A DNA stretch of 64,000 bases from Alphaproteobacteria bacterium (GCA_018820205.1 JAHJOK010000075.1:333607-397606); one strand, 5' to 3'; numbered from the stretch's first letter, positions 51,047 to 61,947 are shown. Notes: generated from the letters alone by a model not told the origin. Numbers and translations: made by a program.

Positions 51047-52224
51047 AAGTCGTGCTTTCGACCTGGGGTCGATTTCACTTCTTCCACCTGGCGCGCCAGT
51101 TCGAGAAAAGGGGCGTGCTCGAGCGGATATTCACCACCTATCCGATGTTCAAACTGCGCGACGAGGGGCTGCCTGCCGGACGGATTCAGTCGGACGCGGT
51201 GATCGGAACCTTCCTGTTGGGCAAGGCCCGCTTCGGCCTGCAGTATCCTCCGCTGGACCGGCCCCTCCAGCACTTGATGGTCGACGTCCACGATCGCTAC
51301 ATGCAGCGCCGCATGCCGCCCTGCGACGTCTTCATCGCCCTGTCGGGTTCGGGACAGGTGATCGGCGCCGAGGTCCAGAAGAACGGGGGCGCCTATATCT
51401 GCGAGCGGGGCTCGTCGCACATCGCCTGGGGCGACGACATGATGGCCGAGGAGTTCGAGCGCTGGGGATTGACGCCCGTCCGCACAAGCCAGCGTTACAT
51501 CGACCGCGAGGAGGTCGAATACCGGCAGTGCGACCGGCTGGTCGTGCCCTCAAACTTCGTGAAGCGCAGCTTCGTCGAACGAGGCGTCAGCGCCGACAAG
51601 ATCGAGGTCAACGGCTACGGCGCGGATCTGGGCCGGTTCCAGAAGGTCGCGGAACCGCCCGTCGACCAGTTCGTCGTCCTGTTCGTCGGGGGCGTCCGCT
51701 TTCGCAAGGGCATCCCTTATCTGCTGGAGGCCTTCAGGCGGTTCGAGCATCCGAACAAGGTTCTGAAGATCATCGGCGCGGTTTTGAGCGAAATCCGCGA
51801 CTACCTCTCGACCGCTCCGCTCGATGGCGTCGAGTTTCTGGGGATCGTGCCCAACTCCGAATTGCCGACGCATATGAGCCGCGCGCATGCGATGGTTTTG
51901 CCCAGCCTGGAGGAAGGCATGGCGCTGGTGCAGGCAGAGGCCCTGGCCTGCGGATGCCCCGTCATTGCGACCCGCAACACCGGCGGCGAGGATCTGTTCG
52001 ACGACGGCCAGCAGGGATTCCTAGGGCCGATCCGCGATCCGCAATTCATCGCCGATCGGCTTCAGCTTCTCGCGGACGATCCGGCGTTGCGAGAGCGGCT
52101 TTCCCACTCGGCTCAGCAGCGACTGCTCACCATCGGTGGGTGGGATCAGTACGGCGAGAGGTATATGGACATTTGTCGCGCGGTCATGGGCAAGGCTGCG
52201 TTGACTGCCGTCAATCAGGCCTGA
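51043..52224 (+). CDS. Family 4 glycosyltransferase
   Basis: The 393-residue enzyme has a GT-B fold. The C-terminal domain shows VVLFVGGVRFRKGIPYLLEAF and VLPSLEEGMALVQAEALACG, the retaining GT4 active-site region. The N-terminal part (VVLSTWGRFHFFHLARQF) is typical of bacterial GT4 enzymes. The start at 51043 overlaps the Wzy stop (ATGA). It is the last gene of the rightward operon and overlaps the convergent FixJ-like gene by 10 bp. Confidence 0.9.
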   Translation: MKVVLSTWGRFHFFHLARQFEKRGVLERIFTTYPMFKLRDEGLPAGRIQSDAVIGTFLLGKARFGLQYPPLDRPLQHLMVDVHDRYMQRRMPPCDVFIALSGSGQVIGAEVQKNGGAYICERGSSHIAWGDDMMAEEFERWGLTPVRTSQRYIDREEVEYRQCDRLVVPSNFVKRSFVERGVSADKIEVNGYGADLGRFQKVAEPPVDQFVVLFVGGVRFRKGIPYLLEAFRRFEHPNKVLKIIGAVLSEIRDYLSTAPLDGVEFLGIVPNSELPTHMSRAHAMVLPSLEEGMALVQAEALACGCPVIATRNTGGEDLFDDGQQGFLGPIRDPQFIADRLQLLADDPALRERLSHSAQQRLLTIGGWDQYGERYMDICRAVMGKAALTAVNQA

Positions 52225-52826
52225 CCCAGGCTCATACGCACCAGAGTCGACAGGTTGGCCGCCTCCATCTTGGTCATGACCTTGGCGCGAAAGATCTCGA
52301 CCGTGCGCGGACTGATATCGAGCTGAACCGCGATCTCCTTGTTCGACAGGCCGGCGGTCAGGGCGTCGAAGACCTGGCGCTCGCGGGCCGTCAGCTGCTC
52401 CAGGCGGCGGTCGATCGCGGCGCGCTTTTCCATCTCCGTCCCGATCTGGTGCATCCGGCCCACGCACCCCTTCAACGTCTCGACCAGCCGGTGGGGTTCG
52501 AAGGGCTTCTCGATGAAATCGGTAACGCCCGCCTTCATCAACTCGACCGCGGACGGCACATCGGCGTGGGCGGTGATGACGATGATGGGCCAGGCATCGC
52601 CGCGCAGCTCGCCCAGGCGACGAACGACCTCGATACCGTCCATGCCGGGCATCCGCAGGTCGGTGACGACGCAGGCCACCGGTTCGTTCGGCAGATTGTC
52701 GAAGAACTCCACGCCGCTGGCGAACCCGCGCGCGCGCAGACCTTCGGCGCGCAGCAGCAGGACCAGGGAATCTCGGACGGCGAAATCATCCTCGATCACG
52801 AACACCGACGGGGTCTTCACGGTCAT
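52215..52826 (-). CDS. FixJ-like response regulator
   Basis: The 203-residue protein has an N-terminal receiver (phospho-Asp at residue 56, VTDLRMPGMDG) and a C-terminal LuxR/NarL-type helix-turn-helix (LTARERQVFDALTAG, KEIAVQLDISPRTVE). This is the FixJ subfamily. It starts within the stop of the upstream sensor kinase (TAATG), so the two form a two-component pair. It may control the divergent receiver gene or the polysaccharide operon that it converges on, but nothing in the sequence proves it. Confidence 0.92.
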   Translation of the reverse strand: MTVKTPSVFVIEDDFAVRDSLVLLLRAEGLRARGFASGVEFFDNLPNEPVACVVTDLRMPGMDGIEVVRRLGELRGDAWPIIVITAHADVPSAVELMKAGVTDFIEKPFEPHRLVETLKGCVGRMHQIGTEMEKRAAIDRRLEQLTARERQVFDALTAGLSNKEIAVQLDISPRTVEIFRAKVMTKMEAANLSTLVRMSLGQA

Positions 52827-54307
52827 TACGCCTCCGAGACGCGCTGAAGATTGAACACGAAGGCGGCGCCGCCCAGTTCGCTGCGTACGACGGACAGGTC
52901 GCCACCATGGCTTTCCACGATCGTGCGAGTGACCGACAGGCCCAGCCCCATCCCATCGGACTTGGTCGTCATCAGGGGCGCGAACAGGTGCGACACCTGC
53001 TCCGGATCGACCCCGGGGCCAGAGTCTTCCACGCGGATTTCATAGAGGGTCGGGCCCGCCGGCCGGCCGACGACCCGGACCTCGCGGTGCGGGCTTTCGG
53101 CGACGGCCTCGACGGCGTTTCGAACCAGGTTGACCAAGGCCTGCTGGAACTGAATCCGGTCGGCCATGACCTTGTCGTCTCCCGGCGCCACATCGATCTT
53201 GATTACCGCCCCGGCCTCCGGCCCGAGAAGCTGGACGATGGGGCCGAGGTCGTCGAGCATGGCCGACAGGCGCTCCGGCCGAAGGGGGCTGACGTCCATA
53301 CTGAGCAGATTCCGGGCGCGGCGGATGATCGCTCCGGCGCGCAGGATTTGCCCCTTGGCCAGATCGACCGTTCGCCCGGCGCTGTCGCCCATGACCCCGA
53401 CCCGGCCCAGGTCGGCCTGGGTCGCCTGCAGATAACTGACGGCCGCCGTCAGCGGCTGGTTCAGTTCGTGGGACAGGATGGCCGCCATCTGCCCCAGGGA
53501 GTTCATGCGCCAGACCCGGTTGAGCTGGTCGCCCAGTTCCTGATTTCGGAGTTCCGCAGCATGCCAGAGGCTGAGGTCGGTCAGGGTCAGAATGGTTTCG
53601 GAATGGGCGGGCTCACCGGCCACCGAGGCGACGAGAATGCCCAGTGGAAAGACGTCGCCGTCGCTGCGGCGACCCAGCCAGTACTGGTCCGTGCGGGGGT
53701 CTTCGGGCGGCGATGACCGCGCCAGCCCGACGTGGAAATACTCGACGAACTCCTGGAAGGCGCGCCCGGTCGCCTGATGCTCCGTCGTCCGGAACAGGAC
53801 ACAGGCCGGTCCGCTGATGGTGAGAATCTTCGAGTGGGCGTCCAGCGTCACCACGGCGGCCGACGAGAACATGGCCTGCATGGTGGCCTCTCTCGTGTTC
53901 AACTGTGTCTTCAGTTCCACCGCGCGCGCCTTGAGGCTGCGCCGGGCGCGGCCGATTTCGCCGATGGCGACCCCCACAGCAGCGAAAAGAACGGCGTTGA
54001 CCACAGCGTCGACGATGCTCTCGCGTGACACCAGAACGACGTTGGCGGCGATCGCCAGACCGATGGCCAGGGCGGTCGCGCGTCGTGATGCGAGCAGCGC
54101 CGGCAGCATGACCGCCGGAATGAGCGGCAGATAGTAGAACTTTCCGAACGCCTCGAGGCCGAGGCGGGCCAGCAGGGCCGCTGCGACAGCGCCGACCGCG
54201 AGCGCGTAGCCACGCCAACCGTGCGAACCCCAGTTCGACAACTTGGCGAAGTTCGCCATGAAAAATGGCGAGTCTGCGGTGGCGGGGGCCGGGACGACGC
54301 TGGGCAC
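52826..54307 (-). CDS. Membrane PAS-domain sensor histidine kinase (FixL-like)
   Basis: The 493-residue kinase has four or so membrane segments at about residues 34-115, a PAS-like domain (about 145-250), then the kinase core. The phospho-His is His280 in ILSHELNQPLTAAVSYL. The ATPase motifs DSGPGVDPEQ and GMGLGLS are present. The kinase core is FixL-like but no haem-PAS signature is obvious. The GTG start at 54307 has no close ribosome binding site; the ATG at 54259 is an alternative. It pairs with the FixJ-like regulator downstream. Confidence 0.87.
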   Translation of the reverse strand: MPSVVPAPATADSPFFMANFAKLSNWGSHGWRGYALAVGAVAAALLARLGLEAFGKFYYLPLIPAVMLPALLASRRATALAIGLAIAANVVLVSRESIVDAVVNAVLFAAVGVAIGEIGRARRSLKARAVELKTQLNTREATMQAMFSSAAVVTLDAHSKILTISGPACVLFRTTEHQATGRAFQEFVEYFHVGLARSSPPEDPRTDQYWLGRRSDGDVFPLGILVASVAGEPAHSETILTLTDLSLWHAAELRNQELGDQLNRVWRMNSLGQMAAILSHELNQPLTAAVSYLQATQADLGRVGVMGDSAGRTVDLAKGQILRAGAIIRRARNLLSMDVSPLRPERLSAMLDDLGPIVQLLGPEAGAVIKIDVAPGDDKVMADRIQFQQALVNLVRNAVEAVAESPHREVRVVGRPAGPTLYEIRVEDSGPGVDPEQVSHLFAPLMTTKSDGMGLGLSVTRTIVESHGGDLSVVRSELGGAAFVFNLQRVSEA

Positions 54308-54448
54308 GGCTTGTTTTCTTTATTTCCTCACGCGCTCATTGCTACCACTGGGGTCAGTAAGGGTAAATACCTAAGGAATTTGCCCTAGAGACAAGGTTAT
54401 AACTGGTTCGTCTCTGTTGGTTATCACTGTTCTCCTGATCGAGGGGGA
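54308..54448. promoter_or_regulatory. Divergent promoter region with a dyad-like TAAGGGTAAATACCTAAG
   Basis: The 141-bp gap separates the sensor kinase from a receiver gene. It is locally A+T-rich and contains TAAGGGTAAATACCTAAG (54357-54374), with a GGTA-AA-TACC dyad. This could be a site for the FixJ-like regulator, but no experimental consensus fits it closely. Confidence 0.35.
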
Positions 54449-54898
54449 ATGATGACTGGCGTGACCCGCATCCTGTTGGTGGACGACTCCGAGGCTATGC
54501 GGCGCCTTCTCAGCGCGATCCTGACAGCCGCCGGCTTTCAGGTCGTGGCGGCGGATGGCGTGCGCGAGGGTCTGCGACGTCTGCGTACGTTCTCTCCAGA
54601 TGTCGTCCTGACCGATTTCAACATGCCGAGCCTGGACGGTGAGGCCTTTGCCCGTTTGCTGAGGCGGGATCGACGGTTCGTCGATACGCCGATTCTGGTG
54701 GTCTCCAGCGAGACCGGGAGCCAGGTGCGTCGACGCATGGAAGCGGCGGGCGCCAACGGATGGCTCGGCAAGCCGGTCGATCCGGATGCGCTCGTCCGGG
54801 CGGTGCGATCCATCTCGGACTTCGCGAACCCCGCAGCGCGTCGCGCATCGCCCCGTCCTCCGGCCGTCCGCCCAGATGTCTGCGGCGCCAGACTATAA
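54449..54898 (+). CDS. Single-domain response regulator
   Basis: The 149-residue receiver has the acidic pocket VDDSE, the phospho-Asp in VVLTDFNMPSLDG and the conserved Lys in GKPVD. No output domain follows, only a basic Pro-rich tail of about 25 residues. A GAGGGGGA ribosome binding site precedes two ATGs. It lies between the FixL/FixJ-like pair and the porin gene, so it may relay signals from either the sensor kinase or the chemotaxis kinase. Confidence 0.9.
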   Translation: MMTGVTRILLVDDSEAMRRLLSAILTAAGFQVVAADGVREGLRRLRTFSPDVVLTDFNMPSLDGEAFARLLRRDRRFVDTPILVVSSETGSQVRRRMEAAGANGWLGKPVDPDALVRAVRSISDFANPAARRASPRPPAVRPDVCGARL

Positions 54899-54986
54899 GT
54901 ATTTCTACGTAGGCCGAGATTCACGAAGAATATCAGCCCTTCCTGTCAACCTTAATCAACAACGCGGAGGCCAGAAGGCCATCATC

Positions 54987-55694
54987 ATGAGCAAGAATTT
55001 GAATAACGCTGCAATGCGAAACGTTGCGATTTGCGCCGTCGCCGTCGGATCTCTCTGGCTGGGGGCGGGCCAGGCCTTGGCCGCAGACCCGGTATCCTTC
55101 CAGTTCGGCGTCGCCAGCCAGTATGTCGGCAAGGGCCTGGGCAAGAGCGACGAGGAGCCCAGCGTTTCGGGAGAGGTGACGCTATCGAACGGCGGCTTCT
55201 ACGGCCGTCTGTTCGCTTCGACCGCCGACCTGCCTCAGGGATCGGACGCGGAAATCCTGACCACGCTCGGCTACCGCACCACGGTCGCCGGCTACGGCCT
55301 GGATATGCATGTGATCAATCGCGACCTGCCGGGCACGCGCCCCGGGATCGACGCCAACTACACCGAGTTCGAGGTCGACGCCTCGCGCCGCTTCGGCCCC
55401 GTGTCGACCCGGTTCCGGGTCAACTACACCGCCGACGGCTTCGCCGCTTCCGAGGAGGCCTGGTGGGTGGAGATTCAGGGCGGCGTCTCGCTGGATTCCA
55501 AGACCAAGGCCACGGCCGCCATCGCCGATCGCAGCGCCGAGAACGGCAATGACTACCGGGCCTGGAACGTCGGCGTGAAGCGCAAGCTGGACGACCGGTT
55601 CGCCCTGGATGTGCGCTGGTACGACACCGACGAACACCGCTTCGGCGATCGGTACGACGGCCGTCTGGTCGCCGCCCTGACGCTGGCTCTCTGA
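54987..55694 (+). CDS. TorF-family putative outer-membrane porin
   Basis: The 235-residue precursor has a signal peptide (about residues 10-33, ending in QALAADP) and a mature domain of alternating beta strands ending in LVAALTLAL. The segments [15 protein letters not shown] and [13 protein letters not shown] identify the TorF/Gcw_chp family of putative porins common in alphaproteobacteria. It should sit in the outer membrane. The start at 54987 is chosen for the signal peptide. No substrate is known. Confidence 0.82.
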   Translation: MSKNLNNAAMRNVAICAVAVGSLWLGAGQALAADPVSFQFGVASQYVGKGLGKSDEEPSVSGEVTLSNGGFYGRLFASTADLPQGSDAEILTTLGYRTTVAGYGLDMHVINRDLPGTRPGIDANYTEFEVDASRRFGPVSTRFRVNYTADGFAASEEAWWVEIQGGVSLDSKTKATAAIADRSAENGNDYRAWNVGVKRKLDDRFALDVRWYDTDEHRFGDRYDGRLVAALTLAL

Positions 55695-55749
55695 TCCCTT
55701 CACTCAACCTGATCCCCTCCCATCCGCGACTTTCGACCAGGAACCTGAA

Positions 55750-57675
55750 ATGCATTTGAGCAATGTCCCGATCGGCAGGAAGCTGATCCTCGCCTTTGCC
55801 GTCGTACTCCTGGCGATCGGAGCGATGGGCGCCACCGTCTATATGAACCTTCAGGCGCTGAGGCAGTCCGACGACTTGCGGACCGTGGGCAATCAGATGG
55901 TTCGCGACACGTCGGCCGCCGAATTCTCGCTGGCGCGCCAGGAGAACAGCTTCCGCGGTTATCTGGTCTCGGGCGATCCCTACTATCTCGAGCGCGCGGA
56001 CAGCCACCGGGCCAGCTTCAAGGAAAAGCTGGAGGCGCTGCGCGAGTTGGCCCCGGCCGATACCGACACCCATCTCGATGCCGCCGAACAGGCCGCAGAT
56101 GTCTGGTTCGAAAACATAGTTGTGAGGGGCTCGGCCCTGGCTCGAAACGCCGCCACGCGGCCCCAGGCTGCGGCCATGGTCGGAAACGACGGCGAGGCGG
56201 ATCGCCTGATGGCGCCGGTGGAGGCTGAAGTGGACAGCCTGAAGGCCATCAATGCGGCCAATCTGGACACCGCACGGAACCTGCAGCGCCGTGCGACCGT
56301 CGTGGCCGAAATCGGATTGCTGATCGGCCTGGCCGCGGCCATGCTGATCGCCATCGGCGCCAGCTGGGTCCTGTCTCGCGGAATCGCCAAGCCTGTCCTC
56401 AGCATGACGAGCCACATGCGCAAGCTGATGGCCGGCGACAACACGATCGAGGTGCCGGAGGCCACGCGTAAGGACGAGTTCGGCCAGATGGGCGTGGCCG
56501 TCATGGCTTTCCGCGACGCTGCGATCGACAAGATCCGCATCGAGGCCGACGCCGAAGCGAACCGCAGTCAGTCCGACATCGACCGCGCCGCCAACGAAGC
56601 GGAAAAGGCGCGCACCGCCGAAGAGGACGCCGTGGCCCTGGGCGCCTTGGCCAACGGTCTGGCCGCCATCGCCGCCGGCGACCTGACCCACCGCATGACC
56701 GCCGAGGTCGCGCCGAGGGCCGAACGCCTGAAGGCCGATTTCAACGCCGCCGTCGCCCAACTTCAGGAAGCCATGGGCGTGGTCGTCAGCAATGTCTCGG
56801 CGATCCGCTCGGGTTCGGGCGAGATCAGCCAGGCCGCCGACGACCTGTCGCGTCGTACCGAACAGCAGGCCGCCTCGCTTGAGGAAACGGCCGCCGCGCT
56901 CGACGAAATCACGGCCACGGTCAACCGCACCGCCTCCGGCGCCCGTCAGGCCTCCGACACGGTCCAGGCCGCCAAGGGCGACGCCGAGACCTCGGGCGTG
57001 GTCGTTCGCGACGCCGTCTCGGCCATGGGTGCGATCGAGAAGTCGGCCCAGGAGATCAGCCAGATCATCGGCGTGATCGACGAGATCGCCTTCCAGACCA
57101 ACCTGCTGGCCCTCAACGCCGGGGTCGAGGCGGCGCGGGCTGGCGACGCCGGTCGCGGCTTCGCCGTCGTCGCCTCCGAGGTCCGGGCCCTGGCCCAGCG
57201 CTCAGCCGAAGCGGCCAAGGAGATCAAGGTGCTGATCTCGGCCTCCACCACCCAGGTGAACACGGGCGTCAGCCTGGTCGGCCAGACGGGCGAGGCGCTG
57301 CAACGCATCGTCAGCCGGGTGGCCGAGATCGACGGCCTGGTGTCCGAGATCGCCGCCTCGGCCCAGGAACAGGCCACCGGCCTTCAGCAGGTCAACACCG
57401 CCGTCAACCAGATGGATCAGGTGACCCAGCAGAACGCCGCCATGGTCGAGCAATCGACGGCCGCCAGCCACTCGCTGTCGCAGGAGGCCGAAAGCCTGGC
57501 AAGCTCGGTCGCGCGCTTCCAGATCGGCGCGGCCGTCCAGCCCATTCGCTCGGCGCCTCGCGCCGAGGCCCGTCCGGCCCAGCGACCGGTCGCTGCGATG
57601 CGGACCGTCGGCCGCGGCGGCGCCGCGCGGAAACCTGAGCCCGTCGCCTCCGAAGACGGCTGGGAAGAATTCTGA
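55750..57675 (+). CDS. mcpA: Methyl-accepting chemotaxis protein with CHASE3-like sensor domain
   Basis: The 641-residue receptor has two membrane segments (about residues 11-31 and 186-211). A periplasmic helical domain with [13 protein letters not shown] fits CHASE3. A HAMP domain follows, then a long cytoplasmic signalling coiled coil with the tip [21 protein letters not shown]. The C-terminus ends GWEEF, a pentapeptide like those that tether CheR/CheB. It heads the chemotaxis operon. The gene name follows C. crescentus by position. Confidence 0.92.
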   Translation: MHLSNVPIGRKLILAFAVVLLAIGAMGATVYMNLQALRQSDDLRTVGNQMVRDTSAAEFSLARQENSFRGYLVSGDPYYLERADSHRASFKEKLEALRELAPADTDTHLDAAEQAADVWFENIVVRGSALARNAATRPQAAAMVGNDGEADRLMAPVEAEVDSLKAINAANLDTARNLQRRATVVAEIGLLIGLAAAMLIAIGASWVLSRGIAKPVLSMTSHMRKLMAGDNTIEVPEATRKDEFGQMGVAVMAFRDAAIDKIRIEADAEANRSQSDIDRAANEAEKARTAEEDAVALGALANGLAAIAAGDLTHRMTAEVAPRAERLKADFNAAVAQLQEAMGVVVSNVSAIRSGSGEISQAADDLSRRTEQQAASLEETAAALDEITATVNRTASGARQASDTVQAAKGDAETSGVVVRDAVSAMGAIEKSAQEISQIIGVIDEIAFQTNLLALNAGVEAARAGDAGRGFAVVASEVRALAQRSAEAAKEIKVLISASTTQVNTGVSLVGQTGEALQRIVSRVAEIDGLVSEIAASAQEQATGLQQVNTAVNQMDQVTQQNAAMVEQSTAASHSLSQEAESLASSVARFQIGAAVQPIRSAPRAEARPAQRPVAAMRTVGRGGAARKPEPVASEDGWEEF

Positions 57676-57956
57676 TGACCGCCGCGCACCTCGTCCTGCC
57701 GCCGGTCCTGGATATCCAGAACGCCGAACCCCTGCGGGCGGAACTGCTGACGCTCCGGGGTCGGCCGGTGACCATCGACGGGTCCGCCGTCGAACGATTG
57801 GGCGGTCTGTGTCTGCAGGTGCTGATCTCGGCGCAACAGACCTGGGCGCGCGACGGCCACAGCCTGAGTATCGACGGCGTATCCGATGCCTTCGCCAATC
57901 AATGGAACATGTTCGGCGCCGCCGCCCTGGCCGCCGATCAGGGAGAAGCCGCGTGA
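57675..57956 (+). CDS. STAS-domain protein of the chemotaxis operon
   Basis: The 93-residue protein fits a STAS fold: VLPPVLDIQNAEPLRAEL, then VTIDGSAVERLGGLCLQVL. STAS domains act as phosphorylatable or binding switches, but the Ser used in anti-anti-sigma factors is not clearly kept here. It overlaps the receptor stop by one base and the cheY start by four (GTGA). In C. crescentus a similar small gene (called cheX by some) lies here. Its function is unknown. Confidence 0.7.
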   Translation: MTAAHLVLPPVLDIQNAEPLRAELLTLRGRPVTIDGSAVERLGGLCLQVLISAQQTWARDGHSLSIDGVSDAFANQWNMFGAAALAADQGEAA

Positions 57957-58318
57957 CCAAGACCGTTCTCACCATCGACGATTCCCGCACCATGCGCGAC
58001 ATGCTGCTGATGGCGCTGGTCGATGCCGGGTATCGCGTGATCCAGGCCGTGGACGGCGTCGATGGGCTGGAGACGCTCAGCGCAGAGGGCGCCGACGTCG
58101 TCATCACCGACATCAACATGCCGCGCCTGGACGGCTTCGGTTTCATCGAAGGCATGCGCGCCGATCCGAACCATCGTTCGACGCCGGTCCTGGTCCTGAC
58201 CACCGAAAGCGACGCGGCCAAGAAGCAGCGTGCGCGCGACGCCGGGGCGACCGGCTGGATCGTCAAGCCCTTCGACCCGGTCAAACTGGTCGACGCCGTG
58301 CGACGCGTGGCCGCCTGA
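57953..58318 (+). CDS. cheY: Chemotaxis response regulator CheY
   Basis: The 121-residue receiver has the CheY acidic pocket IDDSRTMR, the phospho-Asp in VVITDINMPRLDG and the conserved Lys in IVKPFD. It is phosphorylated by CheA and controls the flagellar motor. The GTG start at 57953 overlaps the STAS gene stop. It is the first of two CheY genes in the operon, as in C. crescentus. Confidence 0.94.
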   Translation: MTKTVLTIDDSRTMRDMLLMALVDAGYRVIQAVDGVDGLETLSAEGADVVITDINMPRLDGFGFIEGMRADPNHRSTPVLVLTTESDAAKKQRARDAGATGWIVKPFDPVKLVDAVRRVAA

Positions 58319-58319
58319 C

Positions 58320-60617
58320 ATGACCGACGCCGTGGATCCGTTCGAGGCCATCAAGGTCGTCTTCTTCCAGGAGTGCGACGAGCTGCTCGGCGACCTGGAA
58401 ACAGGCCTGCTGGCGATCGAGTCCGGCGCCGCGGACGACGAGACCGTCAACGCGGTCTTCCGCGCCGTGCATTCGGTCAAGGGCGGGGCAGGGGCCTTCG
58501 GCCTGGACGGCCTGGTCCGTTTCGCCCACGTCTTCGAGACGCTGCTCGATGAAATCCGGTCGGGCCGCAAGCCGTGCGACGACGTGACGGTGAAGACCCT
58601 TCTGCGCGCCTCCGACGTGCTGGCCGACCACATCGCCGCCGCGCGGGGTCAGGCGGCGCCCGTCGACGAGGCCCGCTCCGCCGCCCTGGTGGCCGAGCTG
58701 GAAATCCTGACCCACGGAGAGGCCAGCGCGCCGGCGGCAGACGTCGCCGAGGCGGAGCCCGACTTCGCGCCGGTCATGGCTCCGTCGATCGAGGCCGAGG
58801 CGGACGAGTTCGGCTTCCAGCCTGTCGCCTTCAGCTTCGCCGGGCTGGAACCGGCCGACGACGCGGCGCCGGCTGGCGACGCCTGGCGGATCGTGTTTCG
58901 GCCCCACAGCCGTCTTTACGCAAACGCCAACGAGACCGGACTGCTGCTGCGCGAACTGTCGCGACTGGGCCAGATGTCGGTCGATCTGGATGTCTCGGCC
59001 CTGCCGGATATCGATGATCTGGTCGCCGAAGAGTCCTTCCTTACGTGGACGATCGAGCTGCAGACGGACGCGGGCGAAGCCGCGATCCGCGACGTGTTCG
59101 ACTTCGTCGAAAGCGATTGCGATCTGTCCATTCGCCCCGCGACCTCAATGGTCGAGGCCGTCGAAACGGCCGGGGAGCCGATGGCTGAGGCGGCGCCGGC
59201 CGGAGATTTTGACATCGCTGCCCTGATGGCCATGGCCAGGTCCGAGGTCGCGGCGGCTCCGCAACCGGCCGCCCCGGCCGCGCCTGCGGTTGCGCTCACG
59301 CCGACCATCGAGACGCCCGCGCCTGCGCCTGCATCCCCAACTGCGGCGGCTGCTCCGGCGGCCCCCGCCGCCCCCGCCGCGCCCGCGGCCGTCACGATCC
59401 GCGTGGATCTCGACCGGGTCGATCGCCTGATCAACGTCGTCGGCGAACTGGTCATCCAGCAGGCGATGCTGGCCCAGCGTGTGATCGAAAGCGGCCTGGC
59501 CCGATCGTCCGGCATCTCCGTCGGGCTCGAGGATCTGGAACTGCTGACGCGCGAGATCCAGGACAGCGTCATGGCCATCCGGGCCCAGCCCGTGAAATCC
59601 GTATTCCAGCGCATGCCGCGCCTGATCCGCGAAGTCGGCGAAATGACCGGCAAGCGCGTCCGTCTGGTCACCGCCGGCGAGGAGACCGAAGTCGACAAGA
59701 CCGTGGTCGAACGCCTGGCCGAACCGATCACCCACATGCTGCGCAACGCCATCGACCACGGCCTGGAAAGCCCCGAGGACCGCGTCGCGGCAGGCAAGCC
59801 GGCCGAGGGCACGGTTCGCCTGGCGGCCCTGCATCGCTCGGGCCGGATCGTCATCGAGATCTCCGACGACGGCAAGGGCATCAACCGCGAGCGGGTCAGG
59901 GGCATCGCCACCTCGCGCGGTCTGATCGCCGAGGACGCGGTTCTGACCGACGACGAGATCGACAACCTGATCTTCCTGCCGGGCTTCTCGACCGCCGAGA
60001 CGATCACCGATGTCTCGGGCCGGGGCGTGGGCATGGACGTGGTCCGTCGCTCGATCCAGGCCCTGGGCGGCCGCATCTCGATCAGTTCGGTCCCGGGCAA
60101 GGGATCGACCTTCACCCTCAGCCTGCCGCTGACCCTGGCCGTGCTGGACGGAATGGTGGTCAGCGCCGCCGAACAGACCCTGGTCGCGCCGTTGACGGCC
60201 ATCGTGGAAAGCCTGACCCCGCGCGCCGAGGACATCCACTATGTCGGCGGCCACGACCCGGTGATCCGTTTCCGCGACCAGTTCGTGCCCCTGATCGACG
60301 TCGCCCAGGGCATGGGCTTCCGCGACACCTCCGTCGCGCCAGAGACGGGCGTCGCCGTGGTCATCGAGACCGAGGCCGGCGCCCGCGCCGCCCTGCTGTT
60401 CGACGCCATCCAGGGACAGCGTCAGGTCGTCATCAAGAGCCTGGAAGCCAACTATCAACAGGTCGAAGGCGTCGCCGCCGCGACCATTCTGGGGGACGGC
60501 CGGGTCGCCCTGATCCTGGACGTCGATTCCATCGTCGCCTCCTGGCGCCGCAAGGCCGTCCGCATCGAGACGGGGCGCGTCGACGGCCCTCGTCCTGACC
60601 TCAAACTCGCGAGCTGA
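58320..60617 (+). CDS. cheA: Chemotaxis histidine kinase CheA
   Basis: The 765-residue kinase has the full CheA domain order. The Hpt domain carries the phospho-His at residue 51 ([15 protein letters not shown]). A response-regulator-binding region with Ala/Pro-rich linkers follows. The dimerisation, ATPase ([17 protein letters not shown]) and CheW-like (FVPLIDVAQ) domains come last. The start at 58320 follows the cheY stop by one base. A longer upstream frame is only a read-through of cheY. Confidence 0.97.
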   Translation: MTDAVDPFEAIKVVFFQECDELLGDLETGLLAIESGAADDETVNAVFRAVHSVKGGAGAFGLDGLVRFAHVFETLLDEIRSGRKPCDDVTVKTLLRASDVLADHIAAARGQAAPVDEARSAALVAELEILTHGEASAPAADVAEAEPDFAPVMAPSIEAEADEFGFQPVAFSFAGLEPADDAAPAGDAWRIVFRPHSRLYANANETGLLLRELSRLGQMSVDLDVSALPDIDDLVAEESFLTWTIELQTDAGEAAIRDVFDFVESDCDLSIRPATSMVEAVETAGEPMAEAAPAGDFDIAALMAMARSEVAAAPQPAAPAAPAVALTPTIETPAPAPASPTAAAAPAAPAAPAAPAAVTIRVDLDRVDRLINVVGELVIQQAMLAQRVIESGLARSSGISVGLEDLELLTREIQDSVMAIRAQPVKSVFQRMPRLIREVGEMTGKRVRLVTAGEETEVDKTVVERLAEPITHMLRNAIDHGLESPEDRVAAGKPAEGTVRLAALHRSGRIVIEISDDGKGINRERVRGIATSRGLIAEDAVLTDDEIDNLIFLPGFSTAETITDVSGRGVGMDVVRRSIQALGGRISISSVPGKGSTFTLSLPLTLAVLDGMVVSAAEQTLVAPLTAIVESLTPRAEDIHYVGGHDPVIRFRDQFVPLIDVAQGMGFRDTSVAPETGVAVVIETEAGARAALLFDAIQGQRQVVIKSLEANYQQVEGVAAATILGDGRVALILDVDSIVASWRRKAVRIETGRVDGPRPDLKLAS

Positions 60618-60619
60618 TC

Positions 60620-61084
60620 ATGACCGATGTTTCCAACACCGCCGCCTCGCGCGAACTGATCGCCTTCCGTATCGGGGAGCAGGAGTTCTGCGTGGACATC
60701 ATGTCCGTGCGTGAAATTCGCGGCTGGACGCCCGCCACGCCGCTGCCGCGGGCGCCGGGGTTCATGAAGGGCGTCATCAATCTGCGCGGCGCCGTTCTGC
60801 CGATCATCGACCTGGGCGCCCGCTTCGGTCTGCGCACCTCGGAACCGACCGCGCGTCACGTCATCATGGTGGCCCATGTCGGCGGCCGGATGGTCGGTCT
60901 GCTGGTCGATGCGGTGTCCGACATCATCCAGCTGACGGACGAGGCTGTTCAGCCGACGCCGGACGTCGCCAGCGAACAGGTCAAGTCCTTCGTCAAGGGT
61001 CTCTTCGCCATTGATGGCCGGATGATCAGCCTGATCGAACTGGACCGGATCATCCCCGAGGCGGCCGAGGCCGAAGCCGCATGA
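60620..61084 (+). CDS. cheW: Chemotaxis coupling protein CheW
   Basis: The 154-residue adaptor joins receptors to CheA. It has the CheW double-barrel pattern, with [20 protein letters not shown] at the start and [16 protein letters not shown] in the middle. The start at 60620 lies two bases after the cheA stop. Its own stop overlaps the cheR start (ATGA). Confidence 0.96.
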   Translation: MTDVSNTAASRELIAFRIGEQEFCVDIMSVREIRGWTPATPLPRAPGFMKGVINLRGAVLPIIDLGARFGLRTSEPTARHVIMVAHVGGRMVGLLVDAVSDIIQLTDEAVQPTPDVASEQVKSFVKGLFAIDGRMISLIELDRIIPEAAEAEAA

Positions 61085-61947
61085 CGAGGTCCGCCGGGCG
61101 CCAGTCCCTGGTCGAGGGCGAGTTCGTCTTCACGGCCGAGGATTTTCGCGACATCGCGCAGATTCTGCACAGCCACGCCGGCATCGCCCTGAACGAGGGC
61201 AAGGCGGCGCTGGTCTATTCGCGCCTCGCGAAGCGGTTGCGCAGCCTGGGCCTGCGCAGCTTTCGGGACTACTGCGCCCTGGTCCAGGGCGTGGACGGCA
61301 TCGACGAGCGTCAGGCGATGACGGCCGCCCTGACCACCAACGTCACGCGTTTCTTTCGCGAGCCGCATCACTTCGAGCACCTGCGCGATCAGGTCATGCC
61401 GGGCCTGGCCGAGCGCGCCCGCCGCGGCGAACGCGTCCGTCTGTGGTCGGCCGCCTGCTCGAACGGGCAGGAGCCCTATTCGATGGCCATGACGGTGCTG
61501 GCGGTCCTGCCCGAGGCCAATGATCTGGATGTGCGGATCCTGGCGACCGACATCGATCCGAACATGGTCGCCGACGGGATCACCGGCGTCTATTCCGAGG
61601 AGGCGCTGGACGCCGCCCCGCCGATGCTGCGTCACCGGTTCTTCGACAAGGCGCCGTCGCATGGCGCCAACATGCTGTCGGCCAACAGCGCCCTGCGCGA
61701 CCTGATTTCCTTTCGCGAGCTGAACCTGATCGGCGACTGGCCGATGCGGGGCAAGTTCGACGTCATCTTCTGCCGCAACGTCGTGATCTATTTCGACGAC
61801 GCCACCCAGGAACGGGTGTGGAAGCGGTTCACCCCGCTGATGACCCCCAACGCCACCCTCTATATCGGCCACTCCGAGCGGGTCAGCGGTCCGGCGACGC
61901 AGCAGCTGAACACCAGCGGCCTGACGACCTACAGGCTGGCGGCATGA
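61081..61947 (+). CDS. cheR: Chemotaxis receptor methyltransferase CheR
   Basis: The 288-residue enzyme methylates receptor glutamates with S-adenosylmethionine. It has the N-terminal CheR helices, the RFFREPHHF motif, the SAM motif [15 protein letters not shown] and the later [15 protein letters not shown]. It overlaps cheW and cheB by four bases each. A paralogue lies at 29780-30595. Confidence 0.96.
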   Translation: MTRSAGRQSLVEGEFVFTAEDFRDIAQILHSHAGIALNEGKAALVYSRLAKRLRSLGLRSFRDYCALVQGVDGIDERQAMTAALTTNVTRFFREPHHFEHLRDQVMPGLAERARRGERVRLWSAACSNGQEPYSMAMTVLAVLPEANDLDVRILATDIDPNMVADGITGVYSEEALDAAPPMLRHRFFDKAPSHGANMLSANSALRDLISFRELNLIGDWPMRGKFDVIFCRNVVIYFDDATQERVWKRFTPLMTPNATLYIGHSERVSGPATQQLNTSGLTTYRLAA

